Notes under the pieces: generated by a model
What the model saw: only the letters and a program-made list of their open reading frames with translations
What the model was told of the DNA's origin: nothing
The model's database searches: none
NCBI RefSeq assembly: GCF_037974265.1
Contig: NZ_CP150233.1
Span: 3,968,001-4,032,000 of the forward strand
Source: Paenibacillus sp. FSL R5-0623
GTDB lineage: Bacteria > Bacillota > Bacilli > Paenibacillales > Paenibacillaceae
Reading direction: 5' to 3'
DNA: 64,000 bases
Translations under genes and position numbers: made by a program
In this document: piece by piece, positions 19,079-27,628 of the stretch
Position numbering within the stretch: the first letter of the stretch is position 1
Layout of the letters: the number at the start of each line of letters is the position of its first letter

Positions 19079-19933
19079 TTATGCATTGAGATCATGTATC
19101 CCTGGGCTATGCTCATTTGGAAGTTCAGGCATATAAGGAAGTGGATATCCTTGTGGGGGATCGATTACCTGCAGTTCCCCACCATTACGACTTGGTGTTT
19201 GACCACTGAAAATCTCAGCGATGCGTGTATTGTCTAAACGGAAATTAAACTGCGCATTGTGGAAGCCCATATCTACATATTTCCGGCATTCGGGATATTT
19301 ATTAATATCATAGTTGGGAATCGGGAATATTTTGCCCCAATTCACACCCAGAGTCTCCAGTGCTTTGGCAAATGCATTTTGATGCGCATTATCACGAACA
19401 ATCAGAAAACCCAGCGTTTCACGGAATGCTTTGTTGGTACTCATTTCATATATTCTTGATTTTTGCAACACACCCGTAGACTCCAACACAATATTATCAA
19501 GTAAGTTGCTTACCAGATTCCCATGATCGTACACATAATTCCCAAGCCATGGATTACCTGCAGCATCAACAGGCAATGAGCTCTGAGCCCCCATGATGTA
19601 ATGATGCGGGTTGGCATGTTTAATCGCTTCATCCAATGGAGCACCGTCGACCCCTGCATTTCCCGCGCCATCTGCACCGGCCCCCGTTAATAACTGATTA
19701 ATGGTTTGTTGCACCAGTTCAATATGGCTTAATTCCTCAATAAATACACCACGGATCAGGTCTCTATACTGCGTGGCATCTCCCCGAAAATTACTGCTTT
19801 GAAAGAAGAATTGCATCATCGTCCGCATTTCACCAAATTGGCCGCCAAGCGTCTCTTGCAATACTTTTGCTGCCGCGGGATCAGGCTTGTCAGGTACGAT
19901 CATATTGATCAGGTCTTCACGATAAAAAAACAT
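19079..19933 (-). CDS. manganese catalase family protein, copy 2
   Basis: A 284-residue ferritin-like dimanganese protein. Ligand blocks GGQFGEMR, EELSHIELV, VLESTGVL and VRDNAHQNAF carry the Glu and His set. It starts MFFYREDLINMIVPDKPDPAAAK at an ATG with GGAGG. This copy is the most divergent of the three in the window and has an Ala/Gly-rich insertion (around residues 80-95) absent from the others. Such proteins are commonly spore-coat-located peroxide-removing enzymes; activity here is inferred. Confidence 0.88.
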   Translation of the reverse strand: MFFYREDLINMIVPDKPDPAAAKVLQETLGGQFGEMRTMMQFFFQSSNFRGDATQYRDLIRGVFIEELSHIELVQQTINQLLTGAGADGAGNAGVDGAPLDEAIKHANPHHYIMGAQSSLPVDAAGNPWLGNYVYDHGNLVSNLLDNIVLESTGVLQKSRIYEMSTNKAFRETLGFLIVRDNAHQNAFAKALETLGVNWGKIFPIPNYDINKYPECRKYVDMGFHNAQFNFRLDNTRIAEIFSGQTPSRNGGELQVIDPPQGYPLPYMPELPNEHSPGIHDLNA

Positions 19934-20084
19934 TGTTTTCCTCCATTCTGAATTAACTTACTATTCTAGTTTCTGTTCCCTTCCTAATTTTATGTAAACC
20001 AGCAGTTAACAATCTCTGGTACTGGCTCCTACCTTAAAAAACAAATAGAAGTGCATGAACTAGAATCACGCATTTTGTTAATGA

Positions 20085-20116
20085 AAAGGGAAACAGAATA
20101 TATTCTGTTTCCCTTT
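20085..20116 (-). terminator. terminator of manganese catalase copy 3
   Basis: A 32-bp perfect palindrome (AAAGGGAAACAGAATA and its exact reverse complement, no loop), just downstream of the gene's stop at 20138 on the minus strand, with a TTTT in the following bases. Confidence 0.75.
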
Positions 20117-20137
20117 ATCCATATTGAATACATTTTC

Positions 20138-21004
20138 TTATGGCATAAACGGTGGTATATCCGCTGAACTTCCTTTTCTTAGAACCTCAGGTGGGGTATC
20201 AAAAATATACGGCGGAGCTGGCGGAAGTTTAGGCGCAGGTGCCAAAGGCTGTGGATGCTGAACATATTGGAAAGTACCTTGCCCATCCATACTTGGACCG
20301 TGAGCCCACCGTCCGGTTGCGCTCTCATCACCACGCGAGAAGTTAAAGAGAACATACGCCACATCTCTCTTCTCAAGTTCTTTCGGGAACGTGCTGGGCA
20401 CAACAATTCCTTCTTTTTCTTCAAGTTCTCTTATCGCTGCAATCCACTGATTCTGATGCATGGTATCCCGAGCAAGCAACCACGATAACATGTCTTTCAC
20501 ACCGCGGTCATTGGTCATTTCATATAACCTGGCAACCTGAAGTCTGCCTTGAGATTCTGCTGCTAGATTATGTCTAAAATCAGCTAATAAATTACCACTT
20601 GCTATTGTGTACTTTGCATTCCAGGGATATCCATTACTATCGGTTGGGGCTGCTCCAAGTCCGCTTACAATCGCGTGTTGTGGATTGCTCCCACCGAGTA
20701 TCGCATTAATAACTGGGTCTTTGGCGGCTTCTTCCAGTGTGGCTAATGGAGCATTGTCCAGCAAGCGAGCGATCATCGTAGCCAGCATCTCAACATGAGC
20801 GAGTTCTTCGGTTCCTGTATCCATAAGAAGGTCCTTATATTTCCCATCACCACGGACATTCCAGCCTTGAAATAAATACTGCATGGCTACCGTAATCTCG
20901 CCAAATTGTCCTCCCAGTACTTCTTGTAGTTTTCTTGCAAACACGGGGTCGGGTCGATCCGGCTTGGCATGATACTGCAATTCCTTGATATTAAAAAACA
21001 ACAT
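20138..21004 (-). CDS. manganese catalase family protein, copy 3
   Basis: A 288-residue paralogue with intact ligand blocks GGQFGEIT, EELAHVEML, AAESQGRL and ARDTMHQNQW. It resembles copy 1 along most of its length, including the RPDP, QYLFQGWN and SNGYPWNAKY segments, suggesting duplication within the region. The C-terminal tail is Pro-rich (APAPKLPPAPPYIFD). It is transcribed toward copy 2 and separated from it by a terminator, so each gene is likely its own unit. Starts MLFFNIKEL at an ATG with GAGGTG. Confidence 0.9.
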   Translation of the reverse strand: MLFFNIKELQYHAKPDRPDPVFARKLQEVLGGQFGEITVAMQYLFQGWNVRGDGKYKDLLMDTGTEELAHVEMLATMIARLLDNAPLATLEEAAKDPVINAILGGSNPQHAIVSGLGAAPTDSNGYPWNAKYTIASGNLLADFRHNLAAESQGRLQVARLYEMTNDRGVKDMLSWLLARDTMHQNQWIAAIRELEEKEGIVVPSTFPKELEKRDVAYVLFNFSRGDESATGRWAHGPSMDGQGTFQYVQHPQPLAPAPKLPPAPPYIFDTPPEVLRKGSSADIPPFMP

Positions 21005-21140
21005 ATCACCTCATCCGTTTTAGATAAGTGATATGTATGTATATTACATCGATCACTTGCATGTCTCCTTAACAAAAATAAGTTGGACTGTCACCATTTT
21101 CCCCTTGGGTTATATCCTATAGGTAAAAGGAGGACTATTC

Positions 21141-21890
21141 ATGTCGTTGTTGTTTTCATCTTCTGAGATTGAGAATGAGGAGATTCCTCTCGAGACCTGG
21201 AAAAGAGATGCTTACCGTTTATTCTCTTCGAAAATGAGTGACCGGGAGGCTCGATTTCCCTGTATTCCGGCTACACAGGCTTTTGCCCTGGGTCACCTCC
21301 GATACGGCTTTGTTTCTAATTTCGGAGACGAGTCTGCAGAACGTAATGTATCAGACATACTCAAGGAATATGGAGAATGCTCTCGTTCATTCGGAGAATA
21401 TTCTTCATTGATTTTATTTTTTGATAAGGAAAAAGAAGTTCGGGATGTATTGGCCTATGAAACAGCCTTCTGGGATTTATTAAGCCAGATTAGACACTTG
21501 GATAACAAGCCTTGGCCAAAAGATATTCCAGAAGACCCAGAGCATCCCATGTGGGAGTTTTGTTACAATGACGAACGGTATTTTGTCTATTGCGGGACGC
21601 CAGCCCATATGTCACGACAAAGTCGCAACTTTCCTTATTTCATGTTAGCTCTAACACCCCGCTGGGTGCTCGATATATGGAACGCACAACCTCTGAAAGC
21701 TGCAGCGATTGCTCCGAGAATTCGCGCACGCTTGGCTGCCTACGATACCATACCGGCACATCCTGAATTAAAGCAATACGGATCACAAGGCAACCTGGAG
21801 TATAAACAATATTTTTTGCGAGATGACGATACCGCTCCTTCCAAATGCCCGTTTCTTCGATCCCTTCAGCAGGACAACGTAAAGGAATAG
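21141..21890 (+). CDS. YqcI/YcgG family protein (GntA-like N-hydroxylase family)
   Basis: A 249-residue soluble protein with family marks: ARFPCIPATQAFALGHLRYGFV near residue 35, WPKDIPEDPEHPMWEFCYN near 135, and SRNFPYFMLALTPRWV. The YqcI/YcgG family includes GntA, a haem-dependent enzyme that N-hydroxylates a guanidino substrate in guanitoxin synthesis. Many members of Bacillus-type species are of unknown role, so the reaction should be treated as family-level. Start ATG has AAAAGGAGG. No guanidine or guanitoxin partner genes are seen nearby; the LysE exporter downstream may or may not be related. Confidence 0.8.
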   Translation: MSLLFSSSEIENEEIPLETWKRDAYRLFSSKMSDREARFPCIPATQAFALGHLRYGFVSNFGDESAERNVSDILKEYGECSRSFGEYSSLILFFDKEKEVRDVLAYETAFWDLLSQIRHLDNKPWPKDIPEDPEHPMWEFCYNDERYFVYCGTPAHMSRQSRNFPYFMLALTPRWVLDIWNAQPLKAAAIAPRIRARLAAYDTIPAHPELKQYGSQGNLEYKQYFLRDDDTAPSKCPFLRSLQQDNVKE

Positions 21891-22046
21891 CTTAAAATCG
21901 ATTCTAAAAATACTCTCCTCCGAATAAACTCTATACCACCCATTTATAGGAGGAGAGCCCTGTGCTCCATACTCGCTACAACTACATAAACAGCTGGACA
22001 AGCCCTATCGAAATAAGAATTCATTACAGACGGAAAGGAAATGACA

Positions 22047-22691
22047 ATGGAAATCTATATTAAGTTCATCCTGATTGGTCTCGCTATTGCCATGCCAGTG
22101 GGAGCAATTACTGTAGAGATGACCAAGCAGGGATTGAGAAATGGGTTTATCCATGGCTGGGCCGTGGGTCTTGGAGGCATGACAATTGATGCTGGTTTGA
22201 TCCTGGCCATGTACTTCGGGTTTGCTTCCGTCTTATCTCTTCCTTATGTACAAATTCCACTATGGCTTGCGGGAGCGGGATTTCTTGCCTTTCTAGGATA
22301 CGATTCGATCCGGAACTCAGATCTGGATATGGCAACATCAGATAATACAAAAGGAAAAATCAAAAAATCGTTTTGGAGGACATACCGCAATGGCTTATTG
22401 GTAGCGGTTTCCCCTGGTAATCTTATTTTTTGGATATCTGTTTTTGGTGTTGTATTGTCCGATTCATACCAATCTACCGGTAAGCTGAGTTTTATCATTG
22501 CAGGATTTGGCGTACTATGTGGAATTCTTATTCATGATCTGGGTCTGCTCTCCATTGTATCTGTGACACGAAAAGTAATGAGCAAAAAAATGATACAAGC
22601 AGTCTCTGCCATGGCTGGAGTGCTTTTGCTGGGTTTCTCGTTCTACTTTTTATATAAATTTATATTGGCTCTGTGGCTTCTATTTCAGTAG
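22047..22691 (+). CDS. LysE/RhtB-family exporter, second copy
   Basis: A 214-residue membrane protein with the family pattern MEIYIKFILIGLAIAMPVG then FIHGWAVGLGGMTIDAGLIL and the C-terminal FYFLYKFIL helix. It is a paralogue of the gene at 16329 with matched N-terminal register. ATG at 22047 has AAAGGAA at good spacing; the ATG at 22041 is poorer. Exports amino acids or related small metabolites by proton antiport. A hairpin terminator follows at 22707. Confidence 0.88.
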   Translation: MEIYIKFILIGLAIAMPVGAITVEMTKQGLRNGFIHGWAVGLGGMTIDAGLILAMYFGFASVLSLPYVQIPLWLAGAGFLAFLGYDSIRNSDLDMATSDNTKGKIKKSFWRTYRNGLLVAVSPGNLIFWISVFGVVLSDSYQSTGKLSFIIAGFGVLCGILIHDLGLLSIVSVTRKVMSKKMIQAVSAMAGVLLLGFSFYFLYKFILALWLLFQ

Positions 22692-22706
22692 TTATTTCGA
22701 GAAATT

Positions 22707-22738
22707 AAGGTTGTTCCTTCTAAAAAAGGGGCAACCTT
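22707..22738 (+). terminator. terminator of the second LysE-like gene
   Basis: Stem AAGGTTGTTCCTT/AAGGGGCAACCTT with loop CTAAAA and a T-run with CTTTT. Confidence 0.75.
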
Positions 22739-22913
22739 TTCTTTTGATTCCTTTTTCATACGCTGCTGCAGGTACTTTACTGGAACATTAATTTTTTTTG
22801 TTAATCAGAAATCATTTGACTTTCACAGTGAAGGACGGCAGTTCATTTAGTCGCGGGGCGTGCTGAATCGTATCTAAAAGGTAGGTAGTAACAGCGGTGT
22901 GCGTTCTTTTCTA

Positions 22914-22937
22914 TTGTGAATTTTTCATATGTTGAAA
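22914..22937 (+). repeat. 24-bp direct repeat, copy A
   Basis: TTGTGAATTTTTCATATG followed by TTGAAA, identical at 23055-23078, 141 bp apart start to start. Function unknown. Confidence 0.85.
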
Positions 22938-23054
22938 TATTATACTAGTGGCGAATTAGTATTTAGTGCCAACACAGTTATCGTTGTCTCAAAATTAAAG
23001 TAGTATGCTTAAGATGATTTGGACATTTCACGAAATAGTTAGATTATTTAGCTG

Positions 23055-23078
23055 TTGTGAATTTTTCATATGTTGAAA
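23055..23078 (+). repeat. 24-bp direct repeat, copy B
   Basis: Identical to copy A at 22914-22937. Confidence 0.85.
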
Positions 23079-23101
23079 ATATAAGGTTGATGGCAAAAGG
23101 A

Positions 23102-23121
23102 AAGCTGCCTATAGGCAGCTT
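23102..23121 (-). terminator. terminator of the aldo/keto reductase gene
   Basis: Perfect stem AAGCTGCC/GGCAGCTT around TATA, followed on the minus strand by a TTTCCTTTT tract. Confidence 0.8.
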
Positions 23122-23156
23122 CGCAAAATTAAAATCCATTTGGCAATTGCAAAGAA

Positions 23157-24050
23157 TCAGGTCCGGCCAGTCCAGTCTGCTCCGGCAATTTCTTTCCACC
23201 GTGCTCTAATCTCATCATACAGTTCCTGCGGAAGTGGCCCTTTAGCCACAAGATCAGCATTTTGCTGCCAGCGATTGGGCTTGGCTGTTCCTACAATAGC
23301 GGTGTCTACACCTTCTGTACTTAGCGTAAACCGCAGTGCTGTTTCCACCGCTGCCTGAGCATCTTCACCGAGGAAACCATAGTTAAGTTCACTTAAGCGT
23401 TTCCAGTAAATGAAGGGATAAGCCTCTTCCGAAAGTGTTTCATACGTCCAGGCCGCATTGGCAATAGGTCTTTTGGCGATTACACCCATGTTTCGCTTTC
23501 TCGCCTCAGGCAAAGTCAGTTCAATCGCTTCCTGATCTGCGATATTTAATGAAGTCTCAAGGCTGTCAAATGCTCCGGTCTGAATCGCATATAGCGCATC
23601 TGTAGTATCCCCACTGTATCCGATAAATCTGGTTTTCCCTGCTTCCTTGGCACGTTGCAGTACTTCGATTACTGCTCCTTGTCGGAGTACTTCTTCAGAG
23701 CAGCTATGCAAATGGATAACATCCACATAGTCCGTTTTCAACCGTTTCAGGCTACGGTCAATCGTTTGCTCCAGTACTTTGGCATCCCAATCCGGACCTT
23801 CGATCCCGGCAGCATGTCCACATTTGGTGAACAAATAGTAGTCATCACGCCGATGTGACAGCACCTCACCGATTAATTCCTCGCTGTCCCCGTAACATTC
23901 AGCCGTGTCAATTACGTTTAATCCTGCATCGAGGGCACTATTCAGCAATGTCGCTACATCCGTTTTGGATACATTTTTGCCTATTTCCGCTCCGCCAAAT
24001 CCAAGTGTACTTACGTTCATGCCAGTATTTCCATACTTGCGCGTTTCCAT
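23157..24050 (-). CDS. aldo/keto reductase
   Basis: A 297-residue NADPH-dependent TIM-barrel oxidoreductase. The opening METRKYGNTGMNVSTLGFGGAE, catalytic Asp in DTAECYG, Lys in LFTKCG, and catalytic His in VDVIHLHSC match the family. Substrate class (sugar or aldehyde) is not determined by sequence. ATG has GGAGGAAG. It lies downstream of the SDR gene on the same strand, and a 127-base gap separates them, so co-transcription is possible. Confidence 0.85.
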   Translation of the reverse strand: METRKYGNTGMNVSTLGFGGAEIGKNVSKTDVATLLNSALDAGLNVIDTAECYGDSEELIGEVLSHRRDDYYLFTKCGHAAGIEGPDWDAKVLEQTIDRSLKRLKTDYVDVIHLHSCSEEVLRQGAVIEVLQRAKEAGKTRFIGYSGDTTDALYAIQTGAFDSLETSLNIADQEAIELTLPEARKRNMGVIAKRPIANAAWTYETLSEEAYPFIYWKRLSELNYGFLGEDAQAAVETALRFTLSTEGVDTAIVGTAKPNRWQQNADLVAKGPLPQELYDEIRARWKEIAGADWTGRT

Positions 24051-24177
24051 GGTTATCTTCCTCCAAGTTCAGTGAATTGGGTACAGATAAATAGAAATGA
24101 TTAACTTTCCCTATGTTTTATTACCCATGAGTTGGTTATGCCACCCACTTTTCTAGACTGCAACCAACTTAATTTAT

Positions 24178-24951
24178 TTAGAAGCCATAAATGGACATAC
24201 CACCGTCAACCAACAACGTCTGACCCGTAATGTATCCAGCTGCATCTGATGCCAGGAACACAACCGGCCCTACCACTTCTTCCAGTTCTCCCACTCGCTG
24301 TAGCGGTGTGCGGCTTACAATTTCCTGCAAATACTGGGGATCATCCAGCAGCTTTTCAGTCAAAGGTGTTCGGAAATACCATGGCCCTACTGAATTGACA
24401 CGGATTCCATACTTGCCCCATTCCAGTGCGAGCACTTTGGTCATATGAATTAACGCAGCTTTGGTCGCGCCATATACTACCCCTGTCCGTAAAGCCGTAT
24501 GCCCACCTACCGAAGAGATGTTAATGATCTTCCCAGTCCCACGTTCTTTCATATGCTGACCTGCCAATTGCGAAGCGAAGAAAGCCGATTTTAAGTTTGT
24601 CTGCATGATGGTCTCCCACTGCTCGTCCGTTACTTCAAGTGCTGGCGTCCGTATGTTCATACCTGCGTTATTCACCAGAATATCCAGGCTGCCCATCTCC
24701 GAGATCGCCTCTTGAAACGTCTCTTCCATTTGTTCTCTTGATGTCACATCCGCAGTCAGAGCGAGCGCTTTACGCCCTGTCTGTTCATAGATGTAGGCGG
24801 CTGTCTCCTCAATTTCTTTCATCGTTCGGGATACAAGTACAACGTCACTGCCTGATTGGGCAAGTCCAATCGCAATTGCTTTTCCGATCCCTCTCCCTGC
24901 ACCTGTCACCAGTGCTGTCTGTCCATCAAGATGGAATGTAGGTACGTTCAT
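24178..24951 (-). CDS. short-chain dehydrogenase/reductase (SDR)
   Basis: A 257-residue classical SDR. The TGAGRGIGK cofactor motif, NNAG in LDILVNNAGM, catalytic Ser in NISSVGGH and YGATK (Tyr-x-x-x-Lys) are visible. It resembles gluconate 5-dehydrogenase and 3-oxoacyl-ACP reductase-like enzymes, consistent with a sugar-acid or alcohol substrate. ATG at 24951 is chosen as AAGGAG lies eight bases ahead; GTG at 24960 overlaps it. Confidence 0.85.
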   Translation of the reverse strand: MNVPTFHLDGQTALVTGAGRGIGKAIAIGLAQSGSDVVLVSRTMKEIEETAAYIYEQTGRKALALTADVTSREQMEETFQEAISEMGSLDILVNNAGMNIRTPALEVTDEQWETIMQTNLKSAFFASQLAGQHMKERGTGKIINISSVGGHTALRTGVVYGATKAALIHMTKVLALEWGKYGIRVNSVGPWYFRTPLTEKLLDDPQYLQEIVSRTPLQRVGELEEVVGPVVFLASDAAGYITGQTLLVDGGMSIYGF

Positions 24952-25066
24952 GTTGCTCACTCCTTCATCAGATTTATAAGTTGAACTAAAGATTATTTAC
25001 ACTGACACTACGATGACAGAATAACCTTCCATCAATGCTTATATGTAATTGAAACCCTGACGTGAA

Positions 25067-25555
25067 TCAGGTTACAAAATACTGGCTTGGATTGCCCAGC
25101 TCCGGATGGAACTTCTCCCGAAAGCGTCCTCCCGTATATTCCCCTATAATTTTTCGCCAGAACGCCTGGGCAATGACATTGTTCCGAACCTGGGTTACTT
25201 TCCATCTGCCAGGAAAACGTTTAAACAATTCATATGCTGCCCGAGTGCCCACTCCACTGCGCCGATATTTTTGCATCACAAAAAACTCAGTCAAATAGTA
25301 GTCATTATCCTTGCTTCCAGGCTCCAATTTCTCCACCAGAGCAAACCCTGCAGGTACCCCATCACTTGTAATCAAAAAAGGAAACTTGCGGTCCTCCTCT
25401 GTCCAGAATGCCTCCAGACCGGGATACTCCGGAAAAATGCCGTTACTGTCAACGTCAATATTCAGATATTTGGTAAAATCATATAGATAAAATTGCATTA
25501 AATGCCGAATCACCTGACTGCGTTCCCGGGGAACCAGTTCTATTTTCATATTCAT
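25067..25555 (-). CDS. GNAT-family N-acetyltransferase
   Basis: A 162-residue GNAT protein. Motif A region is YYLTEFFVMQKYRRSGVGTRAAYELF, with acetyl-CoA-binding RRSGVGT. The C-terminal AFWRKIIGEYTGG is typical of this subgroup of predicted acetyltransferases. Substrate is unknown. ATG at 25555 has AGGAGGTG upstream. Confidence 0.85.
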   Translation of the reverse strand: MNMKIELVPRERSQVIRHLMQFYLYDFTKYLNIDVDSNGIFPEYPGLEAFWTEEDRKFPFLITSDGVPAGFALVEKLEPGSKDNDYYLTEFFVMQKYRRSGVGTRAAYELFKRFPGRWKVTQVRNNVIAQAFWRKIIGEYTGGRFREKFHPELGNPSQYFVT

Positions 25556-25749
25556 CCGGTTCACCTCCTCTGCTCTAACTATATTGATTACTTTAAAGGT
25601 TTACGTGCCGAAGGGCAAGGAAGCATACCCTGCTTACTGCCTGTTTTGGTGAACAAGCTGTGAGCATGTAAATTATGGTACACTAGAACATAGAATACTA
25701 TTAAATTGAATATTAATTTTATCATGTTTTTCACATGGAGGTGTCGAAC

Positions 25750-26841
25750 TTGACCAACGTGCAAAAAGAGATTGATCGACGCAAGCTGGATGACAAACTA
25801 CCTTCCATGCCTTGGTTCGTTCAGCAATTCATGGACTATAAACTGCCTGACCTGTCCCCCTCTACCCTGCTCGAATATCTGAGAGATTACGAAGCTTTCT
25901 TCGGATGGTTGCGAGCAGAAGGGCTCTCCGAGGCAAGCTCTAATAAAGAAGTTACGTTGACTGAACTGGAAGTACTTCGCATGGATTCGGTTACCGCCTA
26001 TCGGTTATTTCTCACAACCAAACGGGAAGGAACCAATTCGAGAGTTACCGTCTCTCGCAAACTCTCTTCCCTTCGCTCCCTTTTTCATTATCTGAGCCAG
26101 ATTGCGGAAGATGAAGACTTTTATCCGTTGCTGAAGCGAAACATTATGGCCAAAATCGAGATCAAACGTACCCATAAACCCAAGGACACCGCTGCCAAAC
26201 TCAAAGGTAAAATCCTGGAGGAAGAGGAACTGCTGGAATTTATCGGTTATATCCTTGAAGGTTACGCTGTTGATATGGAGAAGAACAAGCAGGCACTCTA
26301 TTCCCATGAGCTCAACAAAGAACGGGACGCCTGCATTGCCAGCCTGATTCTCAATTCAGGTTTACGGGTGTCGGAAGTTGTGAACCTGAACGTCGATGAC
26401 CTCGATCTGAACAACAAACTCCTGTATGTTTATCGCAAAGGTAATAATGATGAGACGTACAAAACACCCGTTTATTTCAGGGAACAGGCCAAGGACGAAC
26501 TGGCGACTTATATGAACCTGCGGCAATCACGTTACCGTACGCCCAAGCGGGAAAAAGGTCTGTTCATTGCCATGCGAAACGGAGATTCAGAAGGAAGTCG
26601 AATGACCAAAAGAGCGATCCAGGCCATGATTATGAAATACGCCAAGCGCTTTGGCAAACCATACTTGACCGTGCACAAATTACGCCATTCATTCGCAACG
26701 GACTATTATCTGCAAAATGATATTTACAAAACGAAAGAGCAGCTTGGACACGCTTCTACGGAAACGACCGAGATCTATGCTCACCTTACCGACAAAACGA
26801 TGTCTGAAGCCATCGAACGCCGTACTGACGACGGGATGTAA
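25750..26841 (+). CDS. xerS: tyrosine recombinase XerS
   Basis: A 363-residue single-component chromosome-dimer-resolution recombinase. Length and sequence fit XerS rather than XerC/XerD (about 300): SMPWFVQQFMDYKL opening, long N-terminal domain, then catalytic Arg206 in GLRVSEV, Lys230, His309/Arg312 in HKLRHSF, His334 in LGHAS and Tyr343 in IYAHL. XerS was defined in lactococci and streptococci, where it acts with a dif-SL site and FtsK. TTG at 25750 is preferred because GGAGGTG lies six bases ahead. A dif-like 28-mer lies about 120 bp after its stop. Confidence 0.88.
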   Translation: MTNVQKEIDRRKLDDKLPSMPWFVQQFMDYKLPDLSPSTLLEYLRDYEAFFGWLRAEGLSEASSNKEVTLTELEVLRMDSVTAYRLFLTTKREGTNSRVTVSRKLSSLRSLFHYLSQIAEDEDFYPLLKRNIMAKIEIKRTHKPKDTAAKLKGKILEEEELLEFIGYILEGYAVDMEKNKQALYSHELNKERDACIASLILNSGLRVSEVVNLNVDDLDLNNKLLYVYRKGNNDETYKTPVYFREQAKDELATYMNLRQSRYRTPKREKGLFIAMRNGDSEGSRMTKRAIQAMIMKYAKRFGKPYLTVHKLRHSFATDYYLQNDIYKTKEQLGHASTETTEIYAHLTDKTMSEAIERRTDDGM

Positions 26842-26846
26842 CATCC

Positions 26847-26921
26847 CAAACAACAATAAAAGCAGCAAGCCGTATCAAGGATTTCGATCCGAGAAAAGCC
26901 TGCTGCTTTTATTGTTGTTTG
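26847..26921 (+). terminator. long terminator hairpin after xerS
   Basis: Arms CAAACAACAATAAAAGCAGC and GCTGCTTTTATTGTTGTTTG (22 of 24 bases complementary) around a 27-base loop, starting 6 bases after the stop. T-rich arm gives the usual tract. Confidence 0.85.
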
Positions 26922-26959
26922 AATCATTCAAAGATAAGAGCATAAGCAGAAATGATTAT

Positions 26960-26987
26960 AGTTTACATAATAAAAATTACGTTTACT
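26960..26987 (+). other. dif-like 28-bp site (candidate Xer recombination site)
   Basis: AGTTTACATAA (26960-26970), 6-bp spacer TAAAAA, TTACGTTTACT (26977-26987). The first arm is an exact 11/11 copy of the B. subtilis dif right arm (reverse complement of TTATGTAAACT), and the two arms are inverted copies at 8 of 11 positions, the 11-6-11 geometry of dif sites. It lies just after xerS, as dif-SL lies near xerS in streptococci. AT-richness makes chance partial matches possible. Confidence 0.5.
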
Positions 26988-27061
26988 CAAAGACGATCAT
27001 TCACGCTCACTGTACATTCAATCATGTATAGAGACCATTATGTCCCCGTGTCTTAACATTT

Positions 27062-27622
27062 CTACGATTCGACTTCACCATTCTGCCTATACTCGCTCTC
27101 AACCATCGCTAACAACGCTTTGGCTATATCCTCCGTTTCATGAACCGAGTACCATGTTATATCTCTGCTTACGGTGCTCCGCTCTATAAACTGCTCTGAA
27201 GGTAGCCATGAGATCATACCCACTACCCCTTCAAGCTGATCAACCAAAATCAAATCTTTCTCTTCTCGAACCATCACGACTTTGGGATAAGAAGCATCCT
27301 TGAATCCTTCAACAACAATCCAATCATAACCGGACAGATGACTTAACATATCCTCCAGCTTGGTTGACTGTCGCTCCGTAATCGCAGTACGTTTCTCTGA
27401 CATAACAACCACCGCCGAGGCCCCAGCCTCTCCAAATCGATACGAATCCGTTCCTTCTTGATCCATCTCGAAATGGTCATGTCCATCATGCTTAATCGCC
27501 GCTACCTTAAGTCCCATAGAAGAAAAGTGCCCGATCAGCGCGGCTGTCAGGGTTGTCTTGCCCGTGTTTTTGTATCCAACAATCTGTATGATATGTGGTT
27601 TTGTATCACTCATAGTAGTCAT
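27062..27622 (-). CDS. mobB: molybdopterin-guanine dinucleotide biosynthesis protein MobB
   Basis: A 186-residue P-loop GTPase-type protein acting in molybdenum cofactor maturation, assisting guanine attachment by MobA. Walker A GYKNTGKTTL (about residues 17-26), IKHDGHDHFEMD and WIVVEGFKD segments are the family motifs. It starts just after MoeA stops, with the ribosome site lying inside the end of moeA. moeA-mobB is a common pair; MobA and molybdate transport genes are not in the window. Confidence 0.9.
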   Translation of the reverse strand: MTTMSDTKPHIIQIVGYKNTGKTTLTAALIGHFSSMGLKVAAIKHDGHDHFEMDQEGTDSYRFGEAGASAVVVMSEKRTAITERQSTKLEDMLSHLSGYDWIVVEGFKDASYPKVVMVREEKDLILVDQLEGVVGMISWLPSEQFIERSTVSRDITWYSVHETEDIAKALLAMVESEYRQNGEVES

Positions 27623-27628
27623 CTACCA

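Larger units (their letters stand above)
22692..23156. other. geneless stretch of 465 bases
   Basis: Contains a terminator hairpin (22707-22738) for the exporter gene, two 24-bp identical direct repeats at 22914-22937 and 23055-23078, and the terminator for the aldo/keto reductase gene at 23102-23121. No coding frame of size is seen. Confidence 0.6.
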
